IMG/VR virus record: IMGVR_UViG_3300025438_000156
Coordinates: 1-21,853 of that record
DNA: 21,853 bases
Direction: 5' to 3' (one strand)
From: a virus
The notes beneath the pieces were generated by a model. That model worked only from the letters and a program-made list of their open reading frames with translations. It was not told where the DNA came from and searched no databases. The translations under genes and the position numbers were made by a program. Each line of letters opens with the position of its first letter. Within the stretch, counting starts at the first letter, position 1. This document shows, piece by piece, positions 7,475 through 15,701 of this stretch.

Positions 7475-7771
7475 ATGGCTCGAGCAAGAAAAAGCATTAA
7501 AAAAAGCGATATACCTGTAGAAAAAGCAAAGACTATTGAAGAGGTAGGCTCAGCAAAGACTGAGCATCTAAAGAAACTTTCAAGAGCAAATGAAACGGCA
7601 AGAGTAGAAAGCCTAGCCGAAGTGCCTGAATCAATAACTTATAAAATACACAAACACTTAGTATTAAAAGTTACAAAAATGGCCAGCGGCAAAACGTTTC
7701 AAAATGTTCACGGTAATTTAAAACAAGACAAAACCTTACAACAAAGAATGATTAAAGCCGGACTTTTATAA
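7475..7771 (+). CDS. Small basic protein of unknown function
   Basis: 98 residues, very rich in Lys and Arg, with the N-terminus MARARKSIKKSDIP and a C-terminal half of alternating basic and polar residues (FQNVHGNLKQDKTLQQRM). AGGAG sits about 10 bases before the ATG. It is the first gene after the capsid hairpin and is followed within 10 bases by the gp36-like gene, where many phages carry a small head-to-neck or DNA-end-binding protein. The basic charge could suit DNA contact, but I recognise no domain and give no function. Confidence 0.75.
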   Translation: MARARKSIKKSDIPVEKAKTIEEVGSAKTEHLKKLSRANETARVESLAEVPESITYKIHKHLVLKVTKMASGKTFQNVHGNLKQDKTLQQRMIKAGLL

Positions 7772-7780
7772 AGGATTTAC

Positions 7781-8266
7781 ATGGGACTTTATTGTACAAC
7801 AACATCACTGCAAACTTTAGCAATTGGAACTACCTTTGATTCAGTTACTACAGCTTTAGCGGACAAATGTATTACATGGTCTGAAAATGAAATAAATAAA
7901 TATCTGTCTAAGAGATATGATATTGCTTCCTTTAATACAGTGGGCTCAGTGCCGCCATTAGTGACTACGTGGTGCGAATGGCTGAGCCTTGGCTACCTAT
8001 ATCAAAATAATGGGCGTGGCGGCAAAGAGTCTAGAGAGCGCGGTAAAGAGTACCGAGACATGGCCCTAGATAACCTAACGCTTGTTCAAGAATACAAGTC
8101 AGATCTTTTAAATACAGCTGGCTCGGTAATATCTGATTTTAGTAATACAGCTTATAGAGTTTTATCTAACACAGATTCCTATACTGAAACATTTGCTGAA
8201 GACGATGAATTAAGTTGGGTTGTAGATTCGGATAAGTTGGACGCAATTAAAAGTAGTAGAGACTAA
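7781..8266 (+). CDS. Head-tail connector, Mu gp36-like (DUF1320)
   Basis: 161 residues. The stretch SENEINKYLSKRYD (around 32-45) followed by PPLVTTWCEWLSLGYLYQ (about 59-76) and a charged SRERGKEYRDMALDNL helix is the standard DUF1320 layout of phage Mu gp36: a helical bundle that sits under the portal as adaptor. The C-terminal 40 residues are polar and acidic. It begins 9 bases after the previous stop with an AAAGGA site, and its stop overlaps the next start (TAATG). The role in joining head and tail is from the family. Confidence 0.8.
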   Translation: MGLYCTTTSLQTLAIGTTFDSVTTALADKCITWSENEINKYLSKRYDIASFNTVGSVPPLVTTWCEWLSLGYLYQNNGRGGKESRERGKEYRDMALDNLTLVQEYKSDLLNTAGSVISDFSNTAYRVLSNTDSYTETFAEDDELSWVVDSDKLDAIKSSRD

Positions 8267-8739
8267 TGGCCGATACCGAAATCAAATTTGATAACAGAAA
8301 AGCAACAAAGTTTTTCGCTGGTATGTCAAAGAAGCTAGGGGATGTTACGGAGAGAGATAAAGCTTACATGGGAGTTGTTGCTGCCATAATGATAAAGGAT
8401 GTTACAAAGCACTTTGAAAAGCAACAAGGCCCAAAGAGCAAATGGGAGCGTTGGTCTGATTTTTACGATAAGCATATGAAGGCTATTGGTAAAGGCGGCA
8501 ATAATATTTTGCAAGATACCGGCAATCTAAAATTAAATATAAGAGAAACAAACATTAGAAAAAACCCACTTGGAATAGAATTATTTAATCCTGCTAAAAC
8601 TAGAAGCGGTTTCCCTTATGCTAAGGCTCACGACGAAGGATTAGGCGACTTGCCAGAAAGGCAATTTATGTGGTTGAGTAGAAAAGCGGCAGAAAGCATA
8701 AGTAAAGTTACGCTAGCATTTATAGTGAAAGGCAAGTAA
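8266..8739 (+). CDS. Virion morphogenesis / tail completion protein (Mu gpG-like)
   Basis: 157 residues matching the phage virion morphogenesis family (PF05069; P2 gpS and Mu gpG relatives). Diagnostic stretches are GPKSKWERWSD (about 56-66), ILQDTGNLKLNIRE (81-94) and the closing YAKAHDEGLGDLPERQFMWL (118-137), where AxxHxxGxxxLPxRxF is the family signature. These proteins act at the neck, helping the finished tail join the filled head. Both ends overlap neighbours by one base (TAATG), so it is translated as part of the neck operon. The family assignment is firm; the precise neck position is inferred. Confidence 0.85.
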   Translation: MADTEIKFDNRKATKFFAGMSKKLGDVTERDKAYMGVVAAIMIKDVTKHFEKQQGPKSKWERWSDFYDKHMKAIGKGGNNILQDTGNLKLNIRETNIRKNPLGIELFNPAKTRSGFPYAKAHDEGLGDLPERQFMWLSRKAAESISKVTLAFIVKGK

Positions 8740-9233
8740 TGGCAGCAAGAGCACTAGACCTACCTGGAATTAAAACACAAATAAAAGCACAATTAGATGC
8801 TGTGATAACAACAACGTTATCCACAAACTTATCCACAAATGTTCAAAAGATATTAAAAATCAATCCTGAGTTAATACCGCCACAACCTAGTTTTTACCCT
8901 TGTGTATCTGTTTACTATGACAACAAAAGCATAGATCTTATAGACATAGCTACAAACCAGGATAACGGTAAAAGACAAAGTTTAATAGAGATTAAAATAG
9001 CAGGCATATTATGGAATGATAATTTTGCCGATGTAGTGGGGGATCCTGCCGATGACGATTGCGAGGTATTAATGGAAAATATTGAGCTAGTATTAAGGCA
9101 GTCAGATACTACTTTCAACGGTTTGGTTTTGCACTCTAAACCTACGGCAGTTACTTACCATTCTTATCCTGTTAGTGAGGATACACATTTTAGAGTTGGA
9201 CTATTAACCTTAGAAGCAAAGGCGCACTACTAA
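8739..9233 (+). CDS. Probable tail terminator / neck protein
   Basis: 164 residues, predicted alpha/beta. It begins with a helix (LDLPGIKTQIKAQLDAV), then proline-rich PELIPPQPSFYPCVSVYY, and closes with strands ending in FRVGLLTLEAKAHY, much like minor tail proteins that cap the tail tube. It lies after the gpG-like gene and before the tube gene, interrupted only by the DUF115 gene, the normal position of the tail terminator. It contains a near-repeat TLSTNLSTN encoded by ACAACGTTATCCACAAACTT-like DNA at 8812-8838. No definite family was recognised, so the function rests on order and fold impression. Confidence 0.55.
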   Translation: MAARALDLPGIKTQIKAQLDAVITTTLSTNLSTNVQKILKINPELIPPQPSFYPCVSVYYDNKSIDLIDIATNQDNGKRQSLIEIKIAGILWNDNFADVVGDPADDDCEVLMENIELVLRQSDTTFNGLVLHSKPTAVTYHSYPVSEDTHFRVGLLTLEAKAHY

Positions 9234-10225
9234 TGAAAATGGACGAAAAAGCAACAATCAAACAAAGCAAAAACGCTTACAATCAATGGAAGGATATTTG
9301 GCAAGCAAATGCTAAACATCATTCTAAATTTAAAATGAAGTCTTTAAGAGATTTTGAAAACGTTGGGGTAGGCAGATCAATTCTTTGTGTAGCCAACGGG
9401 TTTTCTTTTGAGGAAAATATCGAAGAGATTAAAAAGAACAAAGATAATTGCGACATTCTTTGTTGTGACAAAACACTAATGCACTTACTAGAGCATGGCA
9501 TTGAGCCAACTTATTGTTTTGTTGCCGATGCGAATGTAAACTATGAAAAGTATATGGAGCCAGTTAAAGACAAGCTACAAAATACAACACTGTTTGTTAG
9601 TGTTTGTGCAAATACAAAATGGGCTGATAACGGAAACTGGAAGGACATGTACTTTACTGTAAACAAAGACTCAATTAATTCAGAGGTCGAGTTTCAAGGT
9701 TTATCAGGATGTCCGAATGTAATACCGGCAGCTACTAACGTTTCAAATCAAATGCTAGTGCTATTGGTCCAGTCTGATAACGAAGGGCGTAAAAACTTCT
9801 TTGGTTATGATGTAATGGGCTTAATTGGATATGATTATTCATGGATGCCAAACAGTGGCTACTACTCTTTTGATAGTACAGGCGACGGCAAATATAATTA
9901 TATGCGGCACCTATACTTAGTTAATAGGAATATGAAGGACTGCTATACCTCGAATAATCTATACTTTTCAGCGTCTTGGTTAGACAAATACCTTAAAACT
10001 TTTAACATGCCTGTAGTACAGTGTAGTAAGAACACAGTTTTAAGTACTCCACGAATTGCAAGCTTAGACAAAGTAATGAATTATAAATATAAAGAAGATG
10101 ATAAAGAAGTAGTATTTAAAATACTAGAAGAGAAAAACAAGGCTTTAGAGTTTATATCTAAAGTAGATAATAAATTGAAAATGATTGGTAAAGATCATTT
10201 CTATCAATACATAGCGAGGGTTTAA
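9233..10225 (+). CDS. DUF115/Maf-like putative glycosyltransferase
   Basis: 330 residues resembling the DUF115/MptE-like core found in motility-associated factor (Maf) glycosyltransferases. Visible family features are RSILCVANGFSFEENIEEIK (48-67), matching the 'xSxxIVxNGPSLxxxIxxLK' opening; CDKTLMHLLEHGIEPTYCFV (78-97), matching 'aLxxLlxxGIxPDyvvxxD' and ending in VADA; TNVSNQMLVLL (168-178); and GYDVMGLIGYDYSW (191-204), matching 'GxxxIxLxGxDLxY'. Maf proteins transfer nonulosonic acids to Ser/Thr of flagellin; MptE relatives are pyrophosphokinases of pterin synthesis. The gene sits between the neck and tail tube genes with a TAATG overlap and one-base downstream gap, so it is co-expressed with virion proteins. 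Acceptor and donor are unknown; virion or host-surface glycosylation is inference. Confidence 0.65.
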   Translation: MKMDEKATIKQSKNAYNQWKDIWQANAKHHSKFKMKSLRDFENVGVGRSILCVANGFSFEENIEEIKKNKDNCDILCCDKTLMHLLEHGIEPTYCFVADANVNYEKYMEPVKDKLQNTTLFVSVCANTKWADNGNWKDMYFTVNKDSINSEVEFQGLSGCPNVIPAATNVSNQMLVLLVQSDNEGRKNFFGYDVMGLIGYDYSWMPNSGYYSFDSTGDGKYNYMRHLYLVNRNMKDCYTSNNLYFSASWLDKYLKTFNMPVVQCSKNTVLSTPRIASLDKVMNYKYKEDDKEVVFKILEEKNKALEFISKVDNKLKMIGKDHFYQYIARV

Positions 10226-10226
10226 A

Positions 10227-11273
10227 ATGGCAGTCGGACAGGGATCAATAGTAAGTACAGAATCATATTTAGCTTTAGGGCGTGAAACAACTTATGGAAC
10301 TATGGTGACTACAACTGCCGGCCTTCCGTTTATATCTGAAGGATTAAAGACGGCTCAAGAGGGTAAAATCTTAGAGCAGTTAGAAAAGTCCAGAGTATAC
10401 TCTCAGCATATGAGAATGGGAAAAATAATTGAAGGCGGTTTAGAGGCCTATGTTTATTCAAGATTAACAGCTACCGGTTGGCTTTTACAAAACGCCTTTG
10501 GCGGTACCGTAACTTCAGCAACGGCAACGGGCGAAACAGCTGGTGGTTCAGCAATAACTCATGTATTTGAAATTGGTTCAATGGATCAAACAAATAAATC
10601 ATTGAGTGCTAACCTAAGAAAAGGTGACTCAGCCAGTGCTAAGATATTTGAATACAACGGCTTAAGAGTTAATGAATTAAACTTTTCTGCCGAGATTGAT
10701 GATAGTTTGAAAATGTCATTAGCTTTTATTGGTAAAGACTCATCTTCAACTTCAAATGATGTTTGCTCAACTTTAACTTTTACATCAATGAGTCCATTAA
10801 GTTTTGTTAATGGTCGAGTGAGTGTAGAGGCTTCTTTTGCAAGCCTAACAAGTTCAAGTTTTTGGCATGTTCAATCTGTAAATTTTGGAATAGGTAACAA
10901 CCTAAAAGGGGACGCTGAAGCAAGACGAATCGGCTCAGATACTTTGGATGTTTTACCTGTAGGGATTGCAACGCTTCCTTTATCAATGACTATTAGATTT
11001 GATACTACAACGGCCTACGATGCAATGCTTGCAAGTACAGAGCTTGCAGTAGAGCTTGAGTTTCAAGCGGCGACAATGACCGGCTCAGTAGCAAGAGAGG
11101 GCATTAAAGTTAGATACCCTTTAGTACAAATTAACGATGCAGGGGACCCAGAAATTGGCGGACCTGATGAAATATTATCAAGCGAAGTATCTTTTAATGT
11201 ACTTAGAGATATTTCAAGTGCTACCGGCTACGCGGTACAATTGGATTTAACAAATGACATTGCAAGTATCTGA
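10227..11273 (+). CDS. Major tail tube protein
   Basis: 348 residues. The opening SYLALGRETTYGT (about 10-22) is typical of siphovirus tail tube proteins, followed by strands, a Gly/Thr/Ala-rich loop (VTSATATGETAGGS) and EYNGLRVNELNFSAEIDDSL (143-162), the recurrent 'fxGcxVnxlslsxxxxgxvxxsf' tube-fold pattern. It follows the neck genes and precedes the chaperone and tape measure, the fixed order of non-contractile tails; no sheath gene is adjacent. It polymerises into stacked rings that form the tail shaft. Its 3' end overlaps the predicted chaperone start by 20 bases. Confidence 0.85.
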   Translation: MAVGQGSIVSTESYLALGRETTYGTMVTTTAGLPFISEGLKTAQEGKILEQLEKSRVYSQHMRMGKIIEGGLEAYVYSRLTATGWLLQNAFGGTVTSATATGETAGGSAITHVFEIGSMDQTNKSLSANLRKGDSASAKIFEYNGLRVNELNFSAEIDDSLKMSLAFIGKDSSSTSNDVCSTLTFTSMSPLSFVNGRVSVEASFASLTSSSFWHVQSVNFGIGNNLKGDAEARRIGSDTLDVLPVGIATLPLSMTIRFDTTTAYDAMLASTELAVELEFQAATMTGSVAREGIKVRYPLVQINDAGDPEIGGPDEILSSEVSFNVLRDISSATGYAVQLDLTNDIASI

Positions 11274-11715
11274 TTATTTATTAATAGCTGTTCTAATATT
11301 GTTTGGAGCAGCTTTAATAGTTTACATGAAAAAAAGCTGGTTTGATAAAAAGTCAGTGCAGGACCTTATAAGCGAGACAAAGCTTATTAAGATTGAAGGC
11401 ATTATATTTAAAATTAAAAAGCTAGATCCCTTTAGTTACATGGACGGCTCTAAATCTTTGGCTCAGCATTATCAAATCTATGAACAGAAAAGAGAAAAGA
11501 CCGGCGAAGTAGCTTTTAAAAAAATCAAAGAACATTACAGAGACGTATTCATGAATGCGGTTATTGAGCCTAAACTTGTAAGAAAAGAAACCGAAGCAGA
11601 GAGCGGCGTTCTTTTTGTCGATAACTTATTATTACATTGGGACTTATGTAATAGTCTCTATGAACAGATAAACGTCTACACCTACGGAAAAAAAAACCTC
11701 AAATTAAATACTTAG
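11254..11715 (+). CDS. Tail assembly chaperone, short form (lambda gpG-like)
   Basis: 153 residues in the unshifted frame. Residues from about 47 on (KIEGIIFKIKKLDPFSYMDG, then QHYQIYEQK and VFMNAVIEPKLV) look like tail assembly chaperones, cytosolic proteins that coat the tape measure during tail assembly. The gene sits just before the tape measure and ends with an A AAA AAC slippery site, both hallmarks of the lambda G/GT system. Oddly, residues 8-25 (YLLIAVLILFGAALIVYM) form a good transmembrane helix, unusual for this role, and the start overlaps the tube gene without a clear ribosome site. ATG 11326 would remove the helix and is an alternative start. Confidence 0.75.
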   Translation: MTLQVSDYLLIAVLILFGAALIVYMKKSWFDKKSVQDLISETKLIKIEGIIFKIKKLDPFSYMDGSKSLAQHYQIYEQKREKTGEVAFKKIKEHYRDVFMNAVIEPKLVRKETEAESGVLFVDNLLLHWDLCNSLYEQINVYTYGKKNLKLNT

Positions 11716-11870
11716 CTAGGAAAAAGCTAGTAGAGCTAGACGCTATTTGTAAAAGGTATGGATTGCGGCCCTCTGAAGTTATAAAATCGGACGCCGAGGA
11801 CTTTACTTTAGACCTTTTAACGATTGTATGCGGTACTGAAGAAGAAACAAAGCTTGCTAAAAAAAGATAG
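11254..11870 (+). CDS. Tail assembly chaperone, long form by -1 frameshift (gpGT-like)
   Basis: A -1 shift at AAAAAAC (11691-11697) extends the chaperone into a frame open to TAG at 11868-11870, adding 57 residues for a total near 205. The added part begins PQIKYLARKKLVELDAICKR and continues through a GLRPSEVIKSDAEDF segment to KKR, a sensible helical, charged domain that fills the 170 bases otherwise empty before the tape measure. In lambda the T extension binds the tube protein and the G part the tape measure, and their ratio set by slippage is essential. The same logic should apply here; the shift itself is inferred from the sequence. Confidence 0.8.
11691..11697 (+). promoter_or_regulatory. 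-1 programmed frameshift site, A AAA AAC
   Basis: The heptamer fits X XXY YYZ in the frame of the chaperone (codons GGA AAA AAA AAC), within a run of nine A. The zero-frame stop follows 15 bases later and the -1 frame is open for 57 codons. AAGCTAGTAGAGCTAGACGC just downstream may fold weakly but gives no obvious strong pseudoknot. Confidence 0.8.
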
Positions 11871-11884
11871 TTTAAGGATGAAAT

Positions 11885-13540
11885 ATGGCTAAACAAGAGG
11901 CAACGCTACTAATAAAGATAAAAGAGACTGGCTCAAAAACTTTGGGTGCAATAAAAAATGGTCTTGGAAGTGTTGCAGGTGCGGCTAAGGTAGCAGGTGC
12001 AGCTTTAATTGCTGGGCTAACTGCATCCCTAGCAGCATATAAAGAACAAGAGCTAGCTATAAATTCAATGAATCAATCACTAGTACAACAAGGTATTTTC
12101 ACGCCACAACTATCAAAGAAATATCAAGAGCTAGCATCGTCTCTTCAAAAAGTTACAACCTTTGGGGATGAAAATATAATCAGTGCTCAGGGCCAACTAC
12201 AAGCATACTTAGGTCAAGAAGAGGTAACTGAAGATTTGTTAAAAGCTACTCTTGATTTTGCTTCAGCCATGAAAGTAGATTTAAAAACTGCCGCTGATTT
12301 AGTTGGTAAAACAGTTGGCTCAAGTACAAATGCTTTAAGTAGATACGGCGTAGAAATAGATACTAGCTTAAGTGCGAGTGAGAAACTAGCTGCCGTGACT
12401 GAATCACTTGGCGGTAAATTTGGCGGCCAAGCTGAAGCTGCAACAAAAGGTTTGGGTGCTTTAACTCAATTAAAAAATACAATGGGCGATGTATTAGAAC
12501 TAGTAGGAAAAGCCTTTGCTCCCTTTGTTGGTTTAGCTGCAAAAAACTTAAATACATTAGGAGAAGAAGCCCAAAATTCATCAAGTTTTTTATCAAATCT
12601 TGCCAGTGTAGCTAAGTTTGTAGCTCAAACATTTGTGTTCTTAAAAAATACTATTGCAGGATTAGGTGAGTTAATTGGTACCGGCCTTGCCGCTTCCATT
12701 GAGTCTATTACTTTATTAACTCAAGGCGAGTTTAAGAGAGCTAAAGAAATGGCATCCATGGGCATGGATGAAATGGGCACTATAATTAAGGATAGGAAAA
12801 ATCTTTTAAATGAAGAGCTTGCAGAAATAGATGCAATTCAAGCCGAGCAAGAGGAAATAAAACGCCAAGAGGAGCTTGAAAAAGAAGAGCAAGCGCAATT
12901 AAATTTAGCACTAATCAAAACAAAAGCTAGAACCAATGAAGTTACTGAGGCACAAAAGCAACAAGCTAAGATGCTAGGTATTGAATTAAAGGGTTCTAAA
13001 AATAGAGCGGCAGCACAAGACGCCTTAGACAAAGCAAAAGAATCTGCAAGAGCATCGTCTTTAAGTAGAATTTCAGGCATGCAAAACTCTAGTAATAAAA
13101 CATTAGCGACAGTTGGAAAGGCCGCGGCATTAACACAAATTGCAATTGCGGCACCTCAAGGGGTTTCAAAAGCATTAGCAGCGTTTCCCCCACCGTTTAA
13201 CTTTGCGGCAGCGGCAGCGGTCGGAGCATCATTTGCGGCTCAAGCAGCGCAAGTATCTGGAATAAAATTAGCTGAAGGCGGTATTGTTACTGCTAGCTCG
13301 GGTGGAACAAATGCAATCATTGGCGAAGGCGGTAGGGACGAGGCCGTAATTCCTTTACCCGATGACTTTGATCCAGACAGCGGCGGCGGTGTAGGCGGCG
13401 GCAGTAATACGTTTAATTTTACAGGCCCAGTACTCGGCGACCAGCAACAAGCAAGAGAGTTTGCTAAAATGATTGATCAAGAGTTATTAGGATTAAGACA
13501 AAGAAACGAATCAGTTTCATTTGATGAAGGGACTTTCTAA
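11885..13540 (+). CDS. Tape measure protein
   Basis: 551 residues, short for this family. It has an N-terminal Ala/Gly-rich hydrophobic stretch (about 27-51), long helical regions of Ala, Lys, Glu and Gln (for example 300-390), a second hydrophobic Ala/Pro segment (410-460), and the characteristic end: GGIVTASSGGTNAIIGEGG (about 465-483) with RDEAVIPLPDD, the 'GGivxxxtxAxiGExGxEaVxPL' signature of tape measure proteins. A Gly-rich linker GGGVGGGS follows. It sets tail length; at the usual 0.15 nm per residue it implies a tail of roughly 80 nm, an estimate only. GGAT precedes the ATG; its stop overlaps the next start (TAATG). Confidence 0.88.
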   Translation: MAKQEATLLIKIKETGSKTLGAIKNGLGSVAGAAKVAGAALIAGLTASLAAYKEQELAINSMNQSLVQQGIFTPQLSKKYQELASSLQKVTTFGDENIISAQGQLQAYLGQEEVTEDLLKATLDFASAMKVDLKTAADLVGKTVGSSTNALSRYGVEIDTSLSASEKLAAVTESLGGKFGGQAEAATKGLGALTQLKNTMGDVLELVGKAFAPFVGLAAKNLNTLGEEAQNSSSFLSNLASVAKFVAQTFVFLKNTIAGLGELIGTGLAASIESITLLTQGEFKRAKEMASMGMDEMGTIIKDRKNLLNEELAEIDAIQAEQEEIKRQEELEKEEQAQLNLALIKTKARTNEVTEAQKQQAKMLGIELKGSKNRAAAQDALDKAKESARASSLSRISGMQNSSNKTLATVGKAAALTQIAIAAPQGVSKALAAFPPPFNFAAAAAVGASFAAQAAQVSGIKLAEGGIVTASSGGTNAIIGEGGRDEAVIPLPDDFDPDSGGGVGGGSNTFNFTGPVLGDQQQAREFAKMIDQELLGLRQRNESVSFDEGTF

Positions 13541-14307
13541 TGGAATTTATTCAAGCTAACTACCTAGATACAACCTCTCAATTAACAATCTCAAGCGGCT
13601 CATTAACAGTTATTAATATATTTACCAGAGACAAAACTAGTCAGTATGTATCTGCCGAATTTAATGATGATTTAACAACCTCAAGCTTTACAATTACTTT
13701 CGATGAAACTCAAAGCGTATCTAGAATTGCTTTGTATGGAATTAATTATAAGTCTTTTTCTATATTCTATAATGGTGTAACTGCTAACACTTTTGCATTA
13801 ACGAGTGCTGATACAAGCGCTAGTGATTGGTCAACAAACTCAGAAACAAGTATGTATTTGTTTTGCACTACTGCAAACGTTTCAAGTATTACATTAGATG
13901 CAAAGACTACTCAGGTAGCTGATAGTGAAAAAGCAATAGGACAATTTGTAGCAAGTGATTTACTATTAGACTTTGTAAAGATACCGAGCGCTAAGAGTTA
14001 CAAGCCATTGGTAAACTCTAAAGAAATGGTACACAAGTTATCCAACGGTGCAATTAAAGTAAACGTGGTAGCTAGAACTCAGTCCACTGACATTAAGCTT
14101 AAATATATTTCAACCGCTTTTAAGAACAACCTAAGAACTGTTTACGATAGTAAGAATGAGTTTATATTTACAGCCTTTGGAACCTCAACGTCATGGGATG
14201 AAGTTTCATTCCCTTGTGTATGGACTGGCTCTTTTGGTTTCGAACAATACTCAGACAATCATTTGGCCGCTGGTTTTCAAGGCTCAATTAAGTTGAGTGA
14301 GGTTTAA
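13540..14307 (+). CDS. Probable distal tail protein
   Basis: 255 residues, mostly beta. The first half reads like a discoidin-type sandwich: SVSRIALYGINYKSFSIFYN (about 59-78) matches 'VsxIxLxxxNxKsfxIxYng'. The second half (about 145-255) ends in SFGFEQYSDNHLAAGFQGSIKL. It immediately follows the tape measure, where distal tail proteins (Dit) lie, and the next gene looks like the tail hub. It probably forms the ring at the tail tip to which baseplate proteins attach. Assignment is by order and fold impression; it could be a different tip protein. Confidence 0.5.
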   Translation: MEFIQANYLDTTSQLTISSGSLTVINIFTRDKTSQYVSAEFNDDLTTSSFTITFDETQSVSRIALYGINYKSFSIFYNGVTANTFALTSADTSASDWSTNSETSMYLFCTTANVSSITLDAKTTQVADSEKAIGQFVASDLLLDFVKIPSAKSYKPLVNSKEMVHKLSNGAIKVNVVARTQSTDIKLKYISTAFKNNLRTVYDSKNEFIFTAFGTSTSWDEVSFPCVWTGSFGFEQYSDNHLAAGFQGSIKLSEV

Positions 14308-15701
14308 TGGGACTATCCAAAGAACTTAAAGCAGGCATGAGCACGGTTTTTAGAAAAGCTTTTATAAAGCGCATGAATGCCGATGGCTCTTATGAAAGTG
14401 ATTGGTTTGAAATTACAAAGGATGTAATTAAATTCGGTTCAATAGGTATTTCTATAGATGCCTCAAGATTTAATAAGATTAACTTTGGATCTAACTCCAT
14501 AGTGCTTTCTAATATTGATGGCAAATATAACCCAGAGGACAATCCTTCTAGTGTTTGGTTTAACTATGCAACACAACAAAGGTCTTTGTTTAAAATAGAA
14601 GCCGGTTATTTAACTAGCTCTTTAGGTTCCGACGGTATTTATAAAAAATCCGAGATTGATAACTCTGTATGGGATAGGAGTTATTGGGACGAAGCTAATG
14701 ACTGGGATGCGACCGTTGTTTTATACAAGGGTGTTATTTCAGGGGATGTTAATTATAGCGACAAAACAAATGTAAACTTTAACGTGATGCCGTTAATGGA
14801 GATATTTAGACAATTCCCAGCCGATGATTTAACAGGCTTTACAAGTACAGGATTAACAGCCTCACAGTTAATGGAAAATATTAGAGACCATACCGACGGC
14901 GCGGCCAATTATGTATTCAGACCTTTCTTTGAAAACACAACTTCCAATTGGGAGATTGAAGCTACTACTAGTATTTATGCAGATTTAAACACAAACTCTA
15001 GTGCTGCTTTAGTAGATTTAAGTTTATGGGATTTAATAGAAAAAATATCACAAGCTGAAAACTACTTAGGTTATGTAAACTCGCAAGGTGTTTTTAGATT
15101 TGTATCTAGAGCGGCCAATACTACAACAAGTCAGTTTGAATTTAACGGCCCTGGGATAACTACAGACAACACTTATGGAGTACAGATAAAGAGCATTAAA
15201 AAGTTCGGTCCAAAGTATAGTAAGTTTTATTCTAGAGTAAGTTTGAAATACAAAGAAGCAGATACAATATCTAGCTACCAAGTCCTACAAGCAAGCCTAA
15301 CAGTTGACGGCGGTAACCTGGCCTGGATACTAGGGCGGCGCTCTATATCCCTAGAGAACACCTTTGTTGCTACCTCAACTGTGGCTAGTACTTTAGTAAC
15401 TAATATTTTTAATGATGTATCTAGTTTGAAAAAAGAAATAGAGTTTAATACTCCTTTTGTACCAGGCCTTGATATTCTAGATTTATGCAAAATATCTTAT
15501 GACACAAGTGCAGTTGAGCCAGAAAACTTATGGGACCTAAACAATTGGGGGGATGCAACCTCTGTTATTGCAACGGGCGACCTTATATGGGACCTTCAAA
15601 CAGGGGATGCTATTAAACTAGACAGCGAAGAATATAATTTAATTAATATAAATATTAATTTAGACACGTTAGAAAATAATTTTATAGCAAGGGAAAACTA
15701 A
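14307..15701 (+). CDS. Tail tip / baseplate hub-like protein
   Basis: 464 residues starting on the previous stop (TAATG). It opens with a beta region that includes FNKINFGSNSIVLSNIDGKY (about 53-72), followed by strands (VLYKGVISGDVNYSD, 142-156), then a helical insert (about 165-240) with MEIFRQFPADDLTGF and LWDLIEKISQAENYLGYVNSQ, and further strands to the end. 'LWDLIxKIxxAxxxxxYxNxxGxFxF' (about 229-257) recalls the hub domain in tail-associated proteins (gp27/gpD-like fold), where subunits form the tail tip ring. No lysozyme or peptidase motif is visible. Position after the distal tail gene supports a hub role. Confidence 0.55.
   Translation: MGLSKELKAGMSTVFRKAFIKRMNADGSYESDWFEITKDVIKFGSIGISIDASRFNKINFGSNSIVLSNIDGKYNPEDNPSSVWFNYATQQRSLFKIEAGYLTSSLGSDGIYKKSEIDNSVWDRSYWDEANDWDATVVLYKGVISGDVNYSDKTNVNFNVMPLMEIFRQFPADDLTGFTSTGLTASQLMENIRDHTDGAANYVFRPFFENTTSNWEIEATTSIYADLNTNSSAALVDLSLWDLIEKISQAENYLGYVNSQGVFRFVSRAANTTTSQFEFNGPGITTDNTYGVQIKSIKKFGPKYSKFYSRVSLKYKEADTISSYQVLQASLTVDGGNLAWILGRRSISLENTFVATSTVASTLVTNIFNDVSSLKKEIEFNTPFVPGLDILDLCKISYDTSAVEPENLWDLNNWGDATSVIATGDLIWDLQTGDAIKLDSEEYNLINININLDTLENNFIAREN

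Noticed and set aside
12363-13080. Antisense frames within the tape measure gene
   Set aside because: They arise from the repetitive Ala/Lys/Gln/Glu codons of the tape measure and have leucine/cysteine-rich compositions typical of shadows.
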